64,000 bases of DNA. It comes from Paracoccaceae bacterium. GTDB lineage: Bacteria > Pseudomonadota > Alphaproteobacteria > Rhodobacterales > Rhodobacteraceae. Shown piece after piece: positions 19,624 through 28,556 of this stretch. Every line of letters begins with the position of its first letter. The first letter of the stretch is position 1. The position numbers and the translations under genes are program-made. The notes under the pieces are model-generated. The model was not told the origin of the DNA. It searched no databases and saw only the letters and a program-made list of their open reading frames with translations. Location of the stretch: assembly GCA_020622085.1 (NCBI GenBank), contig JAHRYM010000002.1, positions 1 to 64,000 on the forward strand, in the 5' to 3' direction.

Positions 19624-20904
19624 ATGTTTCTTGAAATCGCGCTGGTGATCGTCCTGACCCTGACCAACGGGTTTCTGGCCATGTCGGAACTGGCGATCGT
19701 ATCGGCGCGGGCCACGCGGTTGAAGGTGCTGGCTGAAAAGGGATCACGCGGCGCCCGAATGGCGCTCACGTTGCAGGAAAATCCCGGTCGGTTCCTGTCG
19801 GCCGTCCAGATTGGCATCACGCTGGTCGGTATCCTTGCGGGCGCGGTTTCGGGGGCGACGCTTGGCGCACGGCTGACGCTCTGGCTGCAGGCATCGGGCG
19901 TGCCGAACCACTTTGCCGGCACACTCGGGGTGGGTCTGGTGGTGGCGGCGATTACCTACCTGTCGCTGATTCTCGGCGAACTGGTGCCCAAGCAGATCGC
20001 CTTGAAGAAGGCCGAACAGGTGGCCATCCGCGTGGCCCCCATGATGGTGATCATTGCGCGCGTGACCACGCCGCTTGTCTGGCTGCTTGATGTCTCGGGG
20101 CGTGCGGTGCTGGTGCTTCTGCGCCAGTCGGGAGAATCCGACCGCGCGATCACCGATGAGGAGGTCAAGATGACCATTGCCGAGGCGAAATCGGCCGGTG
20201 TCATCGAACACGGCGAATCCGAGATGATTGCCGGCGTCATGCGAACGGCCGACCGAAGCGTGCGGGCGATAATGACCCCGCGACGGGATCTGGAAATCCT
20301 CGATCTGGCGCGCGGCCCGGCGGCGGCGCGGGCGCTGGCGCAAAAGACGCGCCATTCCCGCCTTCCGGTGCAGGATGGCGGGCCGGATGACATCGTCGGC
20401 GTGATCCCGGTGCGTGATATCCTGACTTATTCCGCCGCCAGCGGACCGCTGTCCGATCTGGTGCAACCCGCCCCGGCCGTCATGGATATTTCCAGCGCCA
20501 TGGCACTGATCGAGCGGATGCGCCACGAAGTCGTCCACATGATGCTGGTCTTTGACGAACATGGCCATTTCGAGGGCATCGTCACGGCCATGGACCTTCT
20601 TGAGGCGATCACCGGCAGTCTGGCCGATGGATCGGGCGATGAACCGGCACTGAGCGAACGGGCGGACGGAAGCTGGTTCGTGGCGGGCTGGATGCCGGCC
20701 GACGAATTTGCCGACCGTCTTGGCCTGACCTTGCCCGAGGGCGGGGATTTCCAGACCGTCGCGGGATTTGCGCTGGACCGGTTCGGCCAGATTCCCGCGC
20801 CAGGCGACAGCTTCGTATACGATGGCTGGATCGTCGAGGTGGCCGACCTTGACGGCATGAGGATCGACCAGCTTCTGGTGCGGCGCGCAGACTGGGCGCC
20901 CTGA
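19624..20904 (+). CDS. CNNM/CorC-type membrane protein with CBS pair (hemolysin family)
   Basis: A 426-residue inner-membrane protein. The N-terminal DUF21/CNNM domain has about four hydrophobic segments (from MFLEIALVIVLTLTNGFLAM to ITYLSLILGELVPKQIALKK). Two CBS domains follow (MTPRRDLEILDL, then VVHMMLVFDEHGHFEGIVTA). A C-terminal CorC_HlyC domain ends the protein (FVYDGWIVEVADLDGMRI). Proteins of this type are linked to divalent cation (Mg/Co) efflux or homeostasis; hemolysin is a historical name. The ATG at 19624 is preferred over a GTG at 19609 because AGAGG precedes it. Confidence 0.9.
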   Translation: MFLEIALVIVLTLTNGFLAMSELAIVSARATRLKVLAEKGSRGARMALTLQENPGRFLSAVQIGITLVGILAGAVSGATLGARLTLWLQASGVPNHFAGTLGVGLVVAAITYLSLILGELVPKQIALKKAEQVAIRVAPMMVIIARVTTPLVWLLDVSGRAVLVLLRQSGESDRAITDEEVKMTIAEAKSAGVIEHGESEMIAGVMRTADRSVRAIMTPRRDLEILDLARGPAAARALAQKTRHSRLPVQDGGPDDIVGVIPVRDILTYSAASGPLSDLVQPAPAVMDISSAMALIERMRHEVVHMMLVFDEHGHFEGIVTAMDLLEAITGSLADGSGDEPALSERADGSWFVAGWMPADEFADRLGLTLPEGGDFQTVAGFALDRFGQIPAPGDSFVYDGWIVEVADLDGMRIDQLLVRRADWAP

Positions 20905-20944
20905 CGCGAGGCGGACCCGACGCAGGCGGGCTTGCGCGACTCGC

Positions 20945-20998
20945 CCTGATGGAACCAGACTGCGCTTCGGGCGCTTTCAACATTGGTTCCAGATCAGG
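20945..20998 (+). promoter_or_regulatory. Leader hairpin overlapping the OsmC gene ribosome binding site
   Basis: CCTGAT-GGAACCA (20945-20957) can pair with TGGTTCC (20984-20990) plus ATCAGG (20993-20998), a 13-pair stem with a two-base bulge. Inside, GCGC-TTCGG-GCGC forms a second small stem. The right arm covers the first bases of the Shine-Dalgarno sequence AGGAGGG (20996-21002), five bases before the ATG at 21008. It could therefore hide the ribosome binding site, or act as a DNA operator. Confidence 0.6.
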
Positions 20999-21007
20999 AG
21001 GGCAGGC

Positions 21008-21436
21008 ATGATCACCAAATCGGCCAATGCGCATTGGCAAGGATCCCTCAAGGACGGCAAGGGCACGATCTCGTCGGATTCTGGGGCATTGAACGGCCAT
21101 CCCTACAGTTTTGCCACCCGCTTCGAAGGCCAGCGCGGCACCAATCCCGAGGAACTGATCGGCGCGGCCCATGCCGCCTGCTTCTCGATGGCACTGTCGG
21201 GGGTGCTGGCCGATGCGGGGATCGTGCCGGAAAGCATCGACACCCGCTCCTCGATCACCGTCGGGAAGCAGGACAGTGGCTTCACCGTCACCCGCGCCCA
21301 CCTGACCACCACCATCCGGGCGAAGGGCAGCCGGGACGCCATCCTTGCAGCCGCCGAAAAGGCCAAGGCGACCTGTCCGGTCTCGCGCCTGCTGAGGGCC
21401 GAAATTTCGCTGGAGGCAAGCGTCGAGGCAATCTGA
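21008..21436 (+). CDS. osmC: OsmC/Ohr-family peroxiredoxin (OsmC subgroup)
   Basis: A 142-residue OsmC-type thiol peroxidase that reduces organic hydroperoxides. The two redox cysteines are C58 in GAAHAACFSMAL and C123 in KATCPVSRLL. The N-terminus AHWQGSLKDGKGTIS, followed by GTNPEELI, is characteristic of the OsmC subgroup rather than Ohr. It has a strong AGGAGGG ribosome binding site, which is part of the predicted leader hairpin. It is read in the same direction as xth, 98 bases further on. Confidence 0.93.
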   Translation: MITKSANAHWQGSLKDGKGTISSDSGALNGHPYSFATRFEGQRGTNPEELIGAAHAACFSMALSGVLADAGIVPESIDTRSSITVGKQDSGFTVTRAHLTTTIRAKGSRDAILAAAEKAKATCPVSRLLRAEISLEASVEAI

Positions 21437-21534
21437 AGGGCAAGGGGCCGGCGCCGGCGCTTAGGCGGCGGCCCCTTGCGCCTGCGGTGCAATCGGCGCA
21501 ATCCTGCGGTCGGACAGGACCAAAGGGCGGCTCG

Positions 21535-22311
21535 ATGAAGATCGCGACCTTCAACATCAATGGCATCAAGGCCCGGGCAGAAGCCCTGCCCGCCTGGCTC
21601 GACCAGGCCCAACCGGATGTCGTGGTCTTGCAGGAAATCAAGTCCGTGGACGATGCCTTCCCGCGCGAGCCGCTGGAACAGCGCGGCTATCACGTCGAAT
21701 CCCACGGGCAGAAGGGCTTCAACGGCGTGGCGATCCTGTCGAAGCTGCCGCTGTCAGACATTCGCCGCGGCTTGCCCGGCGACGATGCCGATGAACAATC
21801 CCGCTGGATCGAGGCGACGGTGGAATGCCCCCGACCGATCCGGGTCTGCGGACTTTACCTGCCGAACGGCAACCCGGCGCCGGGGCCGAAGTTCGACTAC
21901 AAGCTGGCCTGGATGGCGCGGCTGGAACGCCATGCGGCGGCTTTCCTGAACGGTGAGGTTCCGGTGGTGATGGCGGGCGATTACAACGTCATTCCCGATC
22001 CCATCGACGCCGCCCGGCCCGAAGCCTGGGTCACGGATGCGCTGTTCCTGCCCGAATCCCGCGCTGCGTTCCGGCGGATCGTCAACCTTGGCTACACGGA
22101 CGCGATCCGCACCCGCAATTCCGGCGCAGGGATCTACACCTTCTGGGATTATCAGGCCGGCGCCTGGGAACGGAATAACGGCATCCGCATCGACCATCTG
22201 CTTCTATCGCCGCAGGCCGCCGACCGCCTGACCGGCACCGGCATCGACAAGGCGGTTCGGGGGCTGGAAAAGCCCTCGGACCATGTGCCGGTCTGGATCA
22301 CCCTCGACTGA
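21535..22311 (+). CDS. xth: Exodeoxyribonuclease III
   Basis: A 258-residue AP endonuclease and 3'-5' exonuclease for base excision repair. Family motifs in order are MKIATFNINGIKAR, VVLQEIKSVDDAF, NGVAILSK, LYLPNGNP, VMAGDYNVIPDPID, YTFWDYQAGAWERNNGIRID and the catalytic SDHVPVW at the end. The length is typical. The stop is three bases from the convergent ftsY stop, leaving no room for a normal terminator between them. Confidence 0.96.
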   Translation: MKIATFNINGIKARAEALPAWLDQAQPDVVVLQEIKSVDDAFPREPLEQRGYHVESHGQKGFNGVAILSKLPLSDIRRGLPGDDADEQSRWIEATVECPRPIRVCGLYLPNGNPAPGPKFDYKLAWMARLERHAAAFLNGEVPVVMAGDYNVIPDPIDAARPEAWVTDALFLPESRAAFRRIVNLGYTDAIRTRNSGAGIYTFWDYQAGAWERNNGIRIDHLLLSPQAADRLTGTGIDKAVRGLEKPSDHVPVWITLD

Positions 22312-22314
22312 GCG

Positions 22315-23418
22315 TCAGGCCGCCCCGGTCAGGGCGCGGGCAAAATCCTCGGGGTCGAAGGGCGCAAGGTCGTCGATCTGTTCGCCCACGCCAATCGCAT
22401 GGATCGGCAGGCCGAACTTGTCGGCCAAGGCCACAAGGACGCCACCCTTGGCCGTGCCGTCAAGCTTGGTCATGACCAGCCCCGAGACATCGGCGATCTT
22501 GCGGAAGATCTCGACCTGCAAAAGCGCGTTCTGGCCCGTGGTCGCATCCAGCACCAGAAGCGTGTTGTGCGGGGCAGAAGGATCCTTCTTGCGGATCACG
22601 CGGACGATCTTCGCCAGCTCCTCCATCAGGTCGGCGCGGTTCTGCAAGCGCCCGGCCGTGTCGATCATCAGAAGATCCGCACCATCGGCCTCGGCCTTCG
22701 TCATGGCGTCAAAGGCAAGGCTTGCCGGGTCGGAGCCTTCGGGGGCGGTCAGCACCGGCACCCCGGCGCGCTGGCCCCAGACCTGCAACTGTTCGACCGC
22801 AGCGGCGCGGAACGTGTCGCCCGCCGCGATCACCACCAATTTGCCCGCCGCGCGGAACTGGCTGGCCAGCTTGCCGATCGTCGTGGTCTTGCCCGATCCG
22901 TTGACGCCGACTACCAGCACGACCTGCGGTTTCTTCGCATAGATCGGCAAGGGGCGCGCCACCGGCTCCATGATCCGGGTGATTTCCTCGGACAGCGCCG
23001 CTTTGATCTCATCGACCGAAAGGCGCTTCCCCATCCGTCCGCGCGCAAGGTTCGCCGTCACCCGCAGCGCGGTGTCCACCCCCATGTCCGACCGGATCAG
23101 CAGTTCCTCGAGGCTTTCGAGCATCGCATCATCCAGCACGCGGCGCGGCGCTTCGGGCATCGGTGCGCGGCCCATAAGCCGGCCCAGAAGACCTGGGCGG
23201 GCCGCCTCCGCCGCGCCTTGTGCCGGGGGCGCCTCTGGCGCGGGCTCGGCCGGCGTGGCGGTGGGGGCTGTGGCAACCGGGGCTGTGGCAACCGGGGCTG
23301 TGGCAGGGGCGGCAGGCGTCGCCACGACGGCCGGCGCCTCGACGATCTCCTCAAGCCCCTCGCCCAGACGCGATGAGGACTTGAACAGCCGATCCTTGAG
23401 CTTGCCCAGCAGCGACAT
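22315..23418 (-). CDS. ftsY: Signal recognition particle receptor FtsY
   Basis: A 367-residue SRP receptor GTPase that brings ribosome-nascent chains to the membrane. After MSLLGKLKDRLF, residues 25-75 are a low-complexity Ala/Pro/Thr linker with repeated APVAT units. The NG domain follows: G1 VVGVNGSGKTTTIGKLA, G3 DTAGRLQNRADLMEEL, G4 TKLDGTAKGGVL, and the C-terminal GEQIDDLAPFDPEDFARAL. The linker is encoded by a 15-base tandem repeat, so its length may vary between strains. Confidence 0.97.
   Translation of the reverse strand: MSLLGKLKDRLFKSSSRLGEGLEEIVEAPAVVATPAAPATAPVATAPVATAPTATPAEPAPEAPPAQGAAEAARPGLLGRLMGRAPMPEAPRRVLDDAMLESLEELLIRSDMGVDTALRVTANLARGRMGKRLSVDEIKAALSEEITRIMEPVARPLPIYAKKPQVVLVVGVNGSGKTTTIGKLASQFRAAGKLVVIAAGDTFRAAAVEQLQVWGQRAGVPVLTAPEGSDPASLAFDAMTKAEADGADLLMIDTAGRLQNRADLMEELAKIVRVIRKKDPSAPHNTLLVLDATTGQNALLQVEIFRKIADVSGLVMTKLDGTAKGGVLVALADKFGLPIHAIGVGEQIDDLAPFDPEDFARALTGAA
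23265..23305. repeat. 15-base tandem repeat inside ftsY
   Basis: Two perfect copies of GGGCTGTGGCAACCG (23265-23279 and 23280-23294) and a third partial copy (23295-23305). On the minus strand they encode the repeated APVAT in the FtsY linker and keep the reading frame. Confidence 0.85.
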
Positions 23419-23575
23419 GCGTGGCCCCTTCCTGAAAACGGTCCATCCTCACCTAGTCAATTCATCGGCCTTCCGAAAGCCCCCCTGACCGCCCGTGACC
23501 AAGCGTGGCCAACCCGAAGGCGCCACAATCGGCCCCTGCCCTTTTCTTGCCGCTTTGCGCAGGTATCGTGGGGCC

Positions 23576-25042
23576 ATGAAATTTCCCACACTTCGCCACC
23601 CTCTGGCACCCTTTGCCATCGCCACTCTTTCCCCGGTTCCGTTTCTGCTTCTGGGTGGGTTTCTTGGCGCGCCCTGGCTTGTTCCGGCGTTCCTGTGGCT
23701 GACGGTGGTCAAGCTTGCGGCCGACAAGCTGCTGCCGGACATGCCCCGGCTTTCGGCATGGCCCGGTCGCCAGCCGTCGCGGGCAGATCGACCGGCGCAG
23801 AATGCGGCGCCGGCCGACCCCACCCCCGCCCCCCTGACGGCAGCGCCCGTCGTCGCGCGGGATTACCACGCATCCGCAGAGGAACCGGAGGCCGGGCCGC
23901 TTGCCAGCCACGATGAAATCGACAGCACCATTGCAAGCCTCCTGCGCCATGAAGCGGCAATCACAAAGGGCGGACACGCGGCCTTCGCCCCCCTTGCGGC
24001 AGATGAAGGTGAACCGGCGCCATCCGCAGCCCGCCGCGCTTCCGCGCCCGAAAGGGCCGGAAACCGGCTGCCTTCAAAGGAACTGCTGTCAGCTCTGACA
24101 TCCCGGCTGGCATCCCGGCTGGCGGGGCAGTTGGCGGGGCGCGCGCGCCCGTCCGCCCAACCGGCACAACCACTGTCCGGCCCGGACCGGCTTTCCGTCC
24201 TTCTGGCGGGGGCGCATTTCCTGCTGCTGATCGCCGCCATCTACGGGCTTTCGGGCCGGGCGGGCTATGGCCCCGTCGGCTGGTTCATCGCCTTCTTCGC
24301 CTTTGGCATCTGGTTCGGGCAGGTCTCGAACTCGAACGCGCACGAACTGATCCACCGGCGCGACCGGCGGCTGCGCGCCCTTGGCGCGACGCTTTATGTG
24401 ACGATGCTGTTTGGCCATCACGCCTCGGCGCACCGGCTGGTGCACCATCGCTTCGTGGCCACGCTTGATGACCCGAACACCGCGCAGATGGGCGAAAGCT
24501 TCTACCGCTTTGTCCTGCGGGCCTGGCCCGGCTCTTTCATCGCGGGCTACGAGATGGAATTCGCCATCCGCCAGCGCCGTGCCGCACGCCGCAGGGTGCC
24601 GCCGGTGCATCCCTATCTGTGGTATCTGGGCGGATCGGCGCTGACGGCGCTGATCGTGGTTCTGTTCTTCGGCTTCACCGGGTTTCTGGCCTGGCTGCTG
24701 CTGGCCGGTTATGTGCAGCTGCAACTGCTGCTGTCGGACTATGTGCAACACTACGGCCTGCGCCGGCGCGCGTTGTCGCTGGGCAAGGTCGAGCCGCTGG
24801 GCGCCCGCCATTCCTGGGACGCGCCGAAGCCGTTCAGTTCGGCGCTGATGCTCAACGCCCCGCATCATGCCGACCACCACCTTCACCCCGACCGGGGCTG
24901 GGCCGACCTGAATGCGGACCGCCAGAGCCTTGCACCGATCCTGCCCTATTCCCTGCCGGTCATGGGGGCGATCGCGCTCTGGCCGGCGAAATGGCGGCAG
25001 GTGATGGACAAGCGGGTAAAGATGGCATCCCGCACGGCCTGA
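23576..25042 (+). CDS. AlkB-type membrane hydroxylase (alkane 1-monooxygenase family) with a large insertion
   Basis: A 488-residue integral membrane di-iron enzyme. The histidine motifs are HELIH (256-260), HHASAHRLVHH (281-291) and NAPHHADHH (427-435), and the AlkB signature is present as DYVQHYGL (388-395). Residues 1-56 carry the first two membrane segments, and the rest of the membrane part starts near residue 203 (DRLSVLLAGAHFLLL). Between them is a Pro/Ala-rich, mostly hydrophilic stretch of about 145 residues with a helical part (SKELLSALTSRLASRLAGQL). Typical relatives, from memory, have a short loop there. Start ATG 23576 gives the normal N-terminus. It could act on alkanes or fatty acyl chains; no rubredoxin gene is adjacent. 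Confidence 0.82.
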   Translation: MKFPTLRHPLAPFAIATLSPVPFLLLGGFLGAPWLVPAFLWLTVVKLAADKLLPDMPRLSAWPGRQPSRADRPAQNAAPADPTPAPLTAAPVVARDYHASAEEPEAGPLASHDEIDSTIASLLRHEAAITKGGHAAFAPLAADEGEPAPSAARRASAPERAGNRLPSKELLSALTSRLASRLAGQLAGRARPSAQPAQPLSGPDRLSVLLAGAHFLLLIAAIYGLSGRAGYGPVGWFIAFFAFGIWFGQVSNSNAHELIHRRDRRLRALGATLYVTMLFGHHASAHRLVHHRFVATLDDPNTAQMGESFYRFVLRAWPGSFIAGYEMEFAIRQRRAARRRVPPVHPYLWYLGGSALTALIVVLFFGFTGFLAWLLLAGYVQLQLLLSDYVQHYGLRRRALSLGKVEPLGARHSWDAPKPFSSALMLNAPHHADHHLHPDRGWADLNADRQSLAPILPYSLPVMGAIALWPAKWRQVMDKRVKMASRTA

Positions 25043-25118
25043 CATCCCGAAGTTGTTCCTTGGCATTACCCGCCGCTTTGCGCAGTCTGGTGCCAGCCGG
25101 ATCGAGACCCGCCCCCTC

Positions 25119-25568
25119 ATGTTTCATGACCACGCCCTGACGTTCGCCCGGACCGCCCTGCTTGCACTGGTTGCCTGCGGCGCGGCGCCGCTTGCCGGCG
25201 CAGAAGCGCCGCCTTCAGCCGTTCCAGGCCCGCCGCTCAGCGCCGAGGCCTTTGCCGATCGGGTCACAGGGCGCACGTTCTACTACAATTCCGGCGGCCA
25301 ACCATATGGCGCAGAACAATATCTTCCCGACCACCGCGTTGTCTGGGCCTTTACCGGCGACGATTGCAAACGCGGCCGCTGGTATGACAAGGCAGGCTAC
25401 ATCTGCTTTGCCTATGAGGGCGATCCGGGCGAACAATGCTGGACCTTCCACGATGGCTCGCAGGGGCTGACCGCCTATTTCATGGGCGACCAGACCACAG
25501 AGCCGCTGATCGCATCGCAAAGCAGCCACGGCCCGATGGCCTGCATGGGGCCGGATGTGGGCGTCTGA
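25119..25568 (+). CDS. Exported protein of unknown function
   Basis: A 149-residue protein with a Sec signal peptide (LTFARTALLALVACGAAPL, cleavage near AGA-EA). The mature part has FADRVTGRTFYYNSGG, then DHRVVWAFTGDDCKRGRW, and ends PMACMGPDVGV. It has four cysteines after the signal peptide, likely in two disulfides. It resembles small periplasmic proteins common in Rhodobacterales; I know no function. The ATG at 25119 is chosen to place the signal peptide close to the start. It is next to the AlkB-type gene but not obviously co-transcribed with it. Confidence 0.7.
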   Translation: MFHDHALTFARTALLALVACGAAPLAGAEAPPSAVPGPPLSAEAFADRVTGRTFYYNSGGQPYGAEQYLPDHRVVWAFTGDDCKRGRWYDKAGYICFAYEGDPGEQCWTFHDGSQGLTAYFMGDQTTEPLIASQSSHGPMACMGPDVGV

Positions 25569-25592
25569 GGGCAGAGCCCATGGGAAAGGGGC

Positions 25593-27224
25593 TCAGAACA
25601 GGCTGCCTTGCGCGCCGCCGCCGCCACCTTCCGGTTTCGCCTTCCGGGTGCGCGCGGGCGGCGCGACGGGCTGCGGGGCCGTAATGTCGCCGCCCGCCAG
25701 TTCACCCTCGGTCGCGGCACGGACCGGCAGGTGTCCGTCCCGAAACTCGATCTCCAGCGCCTCGTGCCTGATCGCGTCGGCGCGCGTCGTCACCACATGC
25801 GCCCCTGCCCGGACCACCGCGAAACCGCGCCGCAGCGTCTCGGTATAGCCAAGCGTCAGGCGCAGCCGGTCCACGGCTTCAAGCCGCTGGCGCAGCGCCG
25901 CCAGCCGCAGCGGCAGGGTCTGGTCAAGCCGCTGGCCCAGCCGAAAAAGATCGGAGCGAAGCTTGTCATTGCGCTTGCGGGCATCGGCCAGCGCCCGGGC
26001 AAAGACCGGGTCGAGCCGCGCGGAGACCTTGGCGCAATCCTCGCGCCGGCGTGCAATCCGTGCCATCAGCGCCGGGGCCAGCGCCAAGCCGAAACGGTCC
26101 AGGACGCGGCGTTCCTGCGAAAGGAACTGGCGGATCAGCGTCGGGCGCACTTCGGCCGCCAGACGATCGAAGGCGGCGCGCCTGCGGGTCAGGCCGAGCA
26201 TCAGCGCCGGCGCCAGCCGGTCCCCCCACAGGTCCAGCCGCTGCCGCGACGGGCGCACCAGCGCCTCGGGCCGGCCCATCGCGCGGGCCAGGTCGGTCAG
26301 CCGCTGCCGCCGCACCTGCATCCGGTGGAGCGCCGCGCGAGTCATCCGCGCCCCCTGCTCATCGGTCCAGGCGATCAGGTCGGCCCGGACAGGCACCGCC
26401 ATTTCCGCCGCCGCCGTGGGCGTCGGCGCGCGCCGGTCGGCGGCGTGGTCGATCAGCGTGGTGTCGGTTTCATGCCCCACCGCCGAAATCAGCGGAATGC
26501 GCGAGGCAGCAGCGGCCCGGACGACGGCTTCCTCGTTGAAGCCCCAGAGGTCTTCGATCGACCCGCCGCCCCGCGCCACGATCAGAAGATCGGGCCGCGG
26601 AATCCCGCCGCCGACCTCCAAGGCGTTGAACCCGGCGATGGCCGCCGCCACTTCGGGCGCGCAGCGGTCGCCCTGAACGGCGACCGGCCAGATCAGCACC
26701 CGGCGCGGGAAACGGTCGCGCAGGCGGTGCAGGATATCGCGGATCACCGCACCCGAAGGCGAGGTGACGACGCCGATCACCTCGGGCAGATAGGGGATCG
26801 GCTTCTTGCGCCCCGCATCGAACAGCCCTTCGGCGGCCAGCTTCGCGCGGCGCTTTTCCAGCATCACCATCAGCGCGCCAGCGCCTGCCGGCACGATATC
26901 CTCGACGATCAGCTGGTATTTCGACTGCCCCGGAAAGGTGGTCAGCTTGCCGATGGCGATGACCTCCATCCCCTCCTCGGGACGCACCGACATGCGGGCG
27001 ACCTGCCCCTTCCAGCTGACTGCCGCAATCACGGCACGGTCATCCTTCAGGTCGAAATACAGATGCCCCGACGAAGGACGCGACACGCGGCTGATCTCGC
27101 CCCGCACGCGGACATGGCCGAATTCGCCCTCGATCACGCGCTTCACCGCGCCCGAAATTTCGGACACCGTGAATTCATGGGCATTGCCGCGCGAAGGCTC
27201 GGCGCTGTCTTCGAAGATGTCCAT
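25593..27224 (-). CDS. xseA: Exodeoxyribonuclease VII large subunit
   Basis: A 543-residue catalytic subunit of exonuclease VII, which digests single-stranded DNA. The OB-fold N-terminus is seen as EFTVSEISGAVKRVIEGEFG and VRVRGEISRVSRPSSGHLYF. The catalytic domain has IGVVTSPSGAVIRDILHRL, LIVARGGGSIEDLWGFNEE and ISAVGHETDTTLIDHAADRR. A long coiled-coil and a low-complexity Gly-rich tail (GGGGGAQGSLF) follow. Start ATG 27224 (MDIFED). The small subunit xseB is not in the window. It diverges from purD. Confidence 0.96.
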   Translation of the reverse strand: MDIFEDSAEPSRGNAHEFTVSEISGAVKRVIEGEFGHVRVRGEISRVSRPSSGHLYFDLKDDRAVIAAVSWKGQVARMSVRPEEGMEVIAIGKLTTFPGQSKYQLIVEDIVPAGAGALMVMLEKRRAKLAAEGLFDAGRKKPIPYLPEVIGVVTSPSGAVIRDILHRLRDRFPRRVLIWPVAVQGDRCAPEVAAAIAGFNALEVGGGIPRPDLLIVARGGGSIEDLWGFNEEAVVRAAAASRIPLISAVGHETDTTLIDHAADRRAPTPTAAAEMAVPVRADLIAWTDEQGARMTRAALHRMQVRRQRLTDLARAMGRPEALVRPSRQRLDLWGDRLAPALMLGLTRRRAAFDRLAAEVRPTLIRQFLSQERRVLDRFGLALAPALMARIARRREDCAKVSARLDPVFARALADARKRNDKLRSDLFRLGQRLDQTLPLRLAALRQRLEAVDRLRLTLGYTETLRRGFAVVRAGAHVVTTRADAIRHEALEIEFRDGHLPVRAATEGELAGGDITAPQPVAPPARTRKAKPEGGGGGAQGSLF

Positions 27225-27293
27225 CGTTTGCTTGTCTCCGGGCTCGGGCCACCTTAGAACGCCGGAAAGGCAACGCCAAGGGAGGCCCGTCGC

Positions 27294-28556
27294 ATGAACA
27301 TCCTGGTGCTGGGCAGCGGCGGGCGCGAACATGCGCTGGCCTGGGCGATCAAGCAGAACCCGAAATGCGACCGCCTGATCGTGGCGCCCGGGAATGCCGG
27401 GATCGCGACGCTTGCCGAATGCGCCAGCCTCGATATCCTCGATGGCGCGGCAGTGGTGGCCTTTGTGGAACAGAACACCATCGATTTCGTGGTGATCGGC
27501 CCCGAAGCGCCGCTGGCTGCGGGTGTCGCCGATGCGCTGCGGGCGGCGGGAGTGCTGTGCTTCGGCCCTTCGGCCGAGGCCGCGCGGCTTGAGGCATCAA
27601 AGGGCTTCACCAAGGAAATCTGCGACGCCTGCGGCGCGCCGACCGCCGCCTGGGCGCGCTTCGATGCCGCCGAGCCGGCCCGCGCCTATCTGCGCGAAAA
27701 GGGTGCGCCGATCGTGGTCAAGGCCGATGGCCTGGCTGCCGGCAAAGGCGTCATCGTCGCCATGACCGAAGCCGAGGCCATCGCCGCCATCGACGACATG
27801 TTCGGCGGCCAGTTCGGCGCGGCGGGCGCCGAGGTGGTGATCGAGGAATTCATGGCTGGCGAAGAGGCCTCGTTCTTCGTGCTGTGCGATGGCGAAAACG
27901 TCCTGCCCATCGGCACCGCGCAGGACCACAAGCGCGTGGGCGATGGCGATACCGGCCCGAACACCGGCGGCATGGGCGCCTATTCCCCGGCCCCGGTGCT
28001 GACGGATGCGCTGATGGAACAGGCGCTCGACCGGATCGTGCGCCCCACCGTGGCAGAGATGGCGCGCCGGGGCACCCCCTATCAGGGCGTCCTCTATGCC
28101 GGGCTGATGATCGACGGCGGTCAGGCGCGGCTGGTCGAATACAACGTTCGCTTCGGCGACCCCGAATGCCAGGTGCTGATGCTGCGGCTGGGCGCGCAGG
28201 CGCTCGACCTGCTGCTGGCCTGCGCCGAAGGCCGGTTGGCCGATGCCCGCGTCAACTGGGCCGACGACCACGCCCTGACGGTGGTTCTGGCCACCAAGGG
28301 CTATCCGGGCGACTATGCCAAGGGATCGGCGATCCGCGGGCTGGATGCCCTGACCGAAGACACCGCGCATATGGTCTTTCACGCCGGAACTGCGGCCCGC
28401 GATGGCCAGATCGTCGGCAATGGCGGCCGGGTGCTGAATGTCACCGCGCGCGGCGCCACCCTGGCCGAGGCCCGCGACCGCGCCTACGGGATGGTCGATG
28501 CCATCGACTGGCCCGAAGGCTTCTGCCGCCGCGACATCGGCTGGCGTGCGCTTTAG
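27294..28556 (+). CDS. purD: Phosphoribosylamine-glycine ligase
   Basis: A 420-residue ATP-grasp enzyme making GAR in purine synthesis. Motifs are MNILVLGSGGREHALAWAI, VVIGPEAPLAAGVADALR, IVVKADGLAAGKGVIVA, DGENVLPIGTAQDHKRV, GDTGPNTGGMGAYSPAP and VEYNVRFGDPECQ. The length is normal. The stop (TAG, 28554-28556) is followed immediately by the ATG of the bestrophin gene, so the two are likely co-transcribed. Confidence 0.97.
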   Translation: MNILVLGSGGREHALAWAIKQNPKCDRLIVAPGNAGIATLAECASLDILDGAAVVAFVEQNTIDFVVIGPEAPLAAGVADALRAAGVLCFGPSAEAARLEASKGFTKEICDACGAPTAAWARFDAAEPARAYLREKGAPIVVKADGLAAGKGVIVAMTEAEAIAAIDDMFGGQFGAAGAEVVIEEFMAGEEASFFVLCDGENVLPIGTAQDHKRVGDGDTGPNTGGMGAYSPAPVLTDALMEQALDRIVRPTVAEMARRGTPYQGVLYAGLMIDGGQARLVEYNVRFGDPECQVLMLRLGAQALDLLLACAEGRLADARVNWADDHALTVVLATKGYPGDYAKGSAIRGLDALTEDTAHMVFHAGTAARDGQIVGNGGRVLNVTARGATLAEARDRAYGMVDAIDWPEGFCRRDIGWRAL

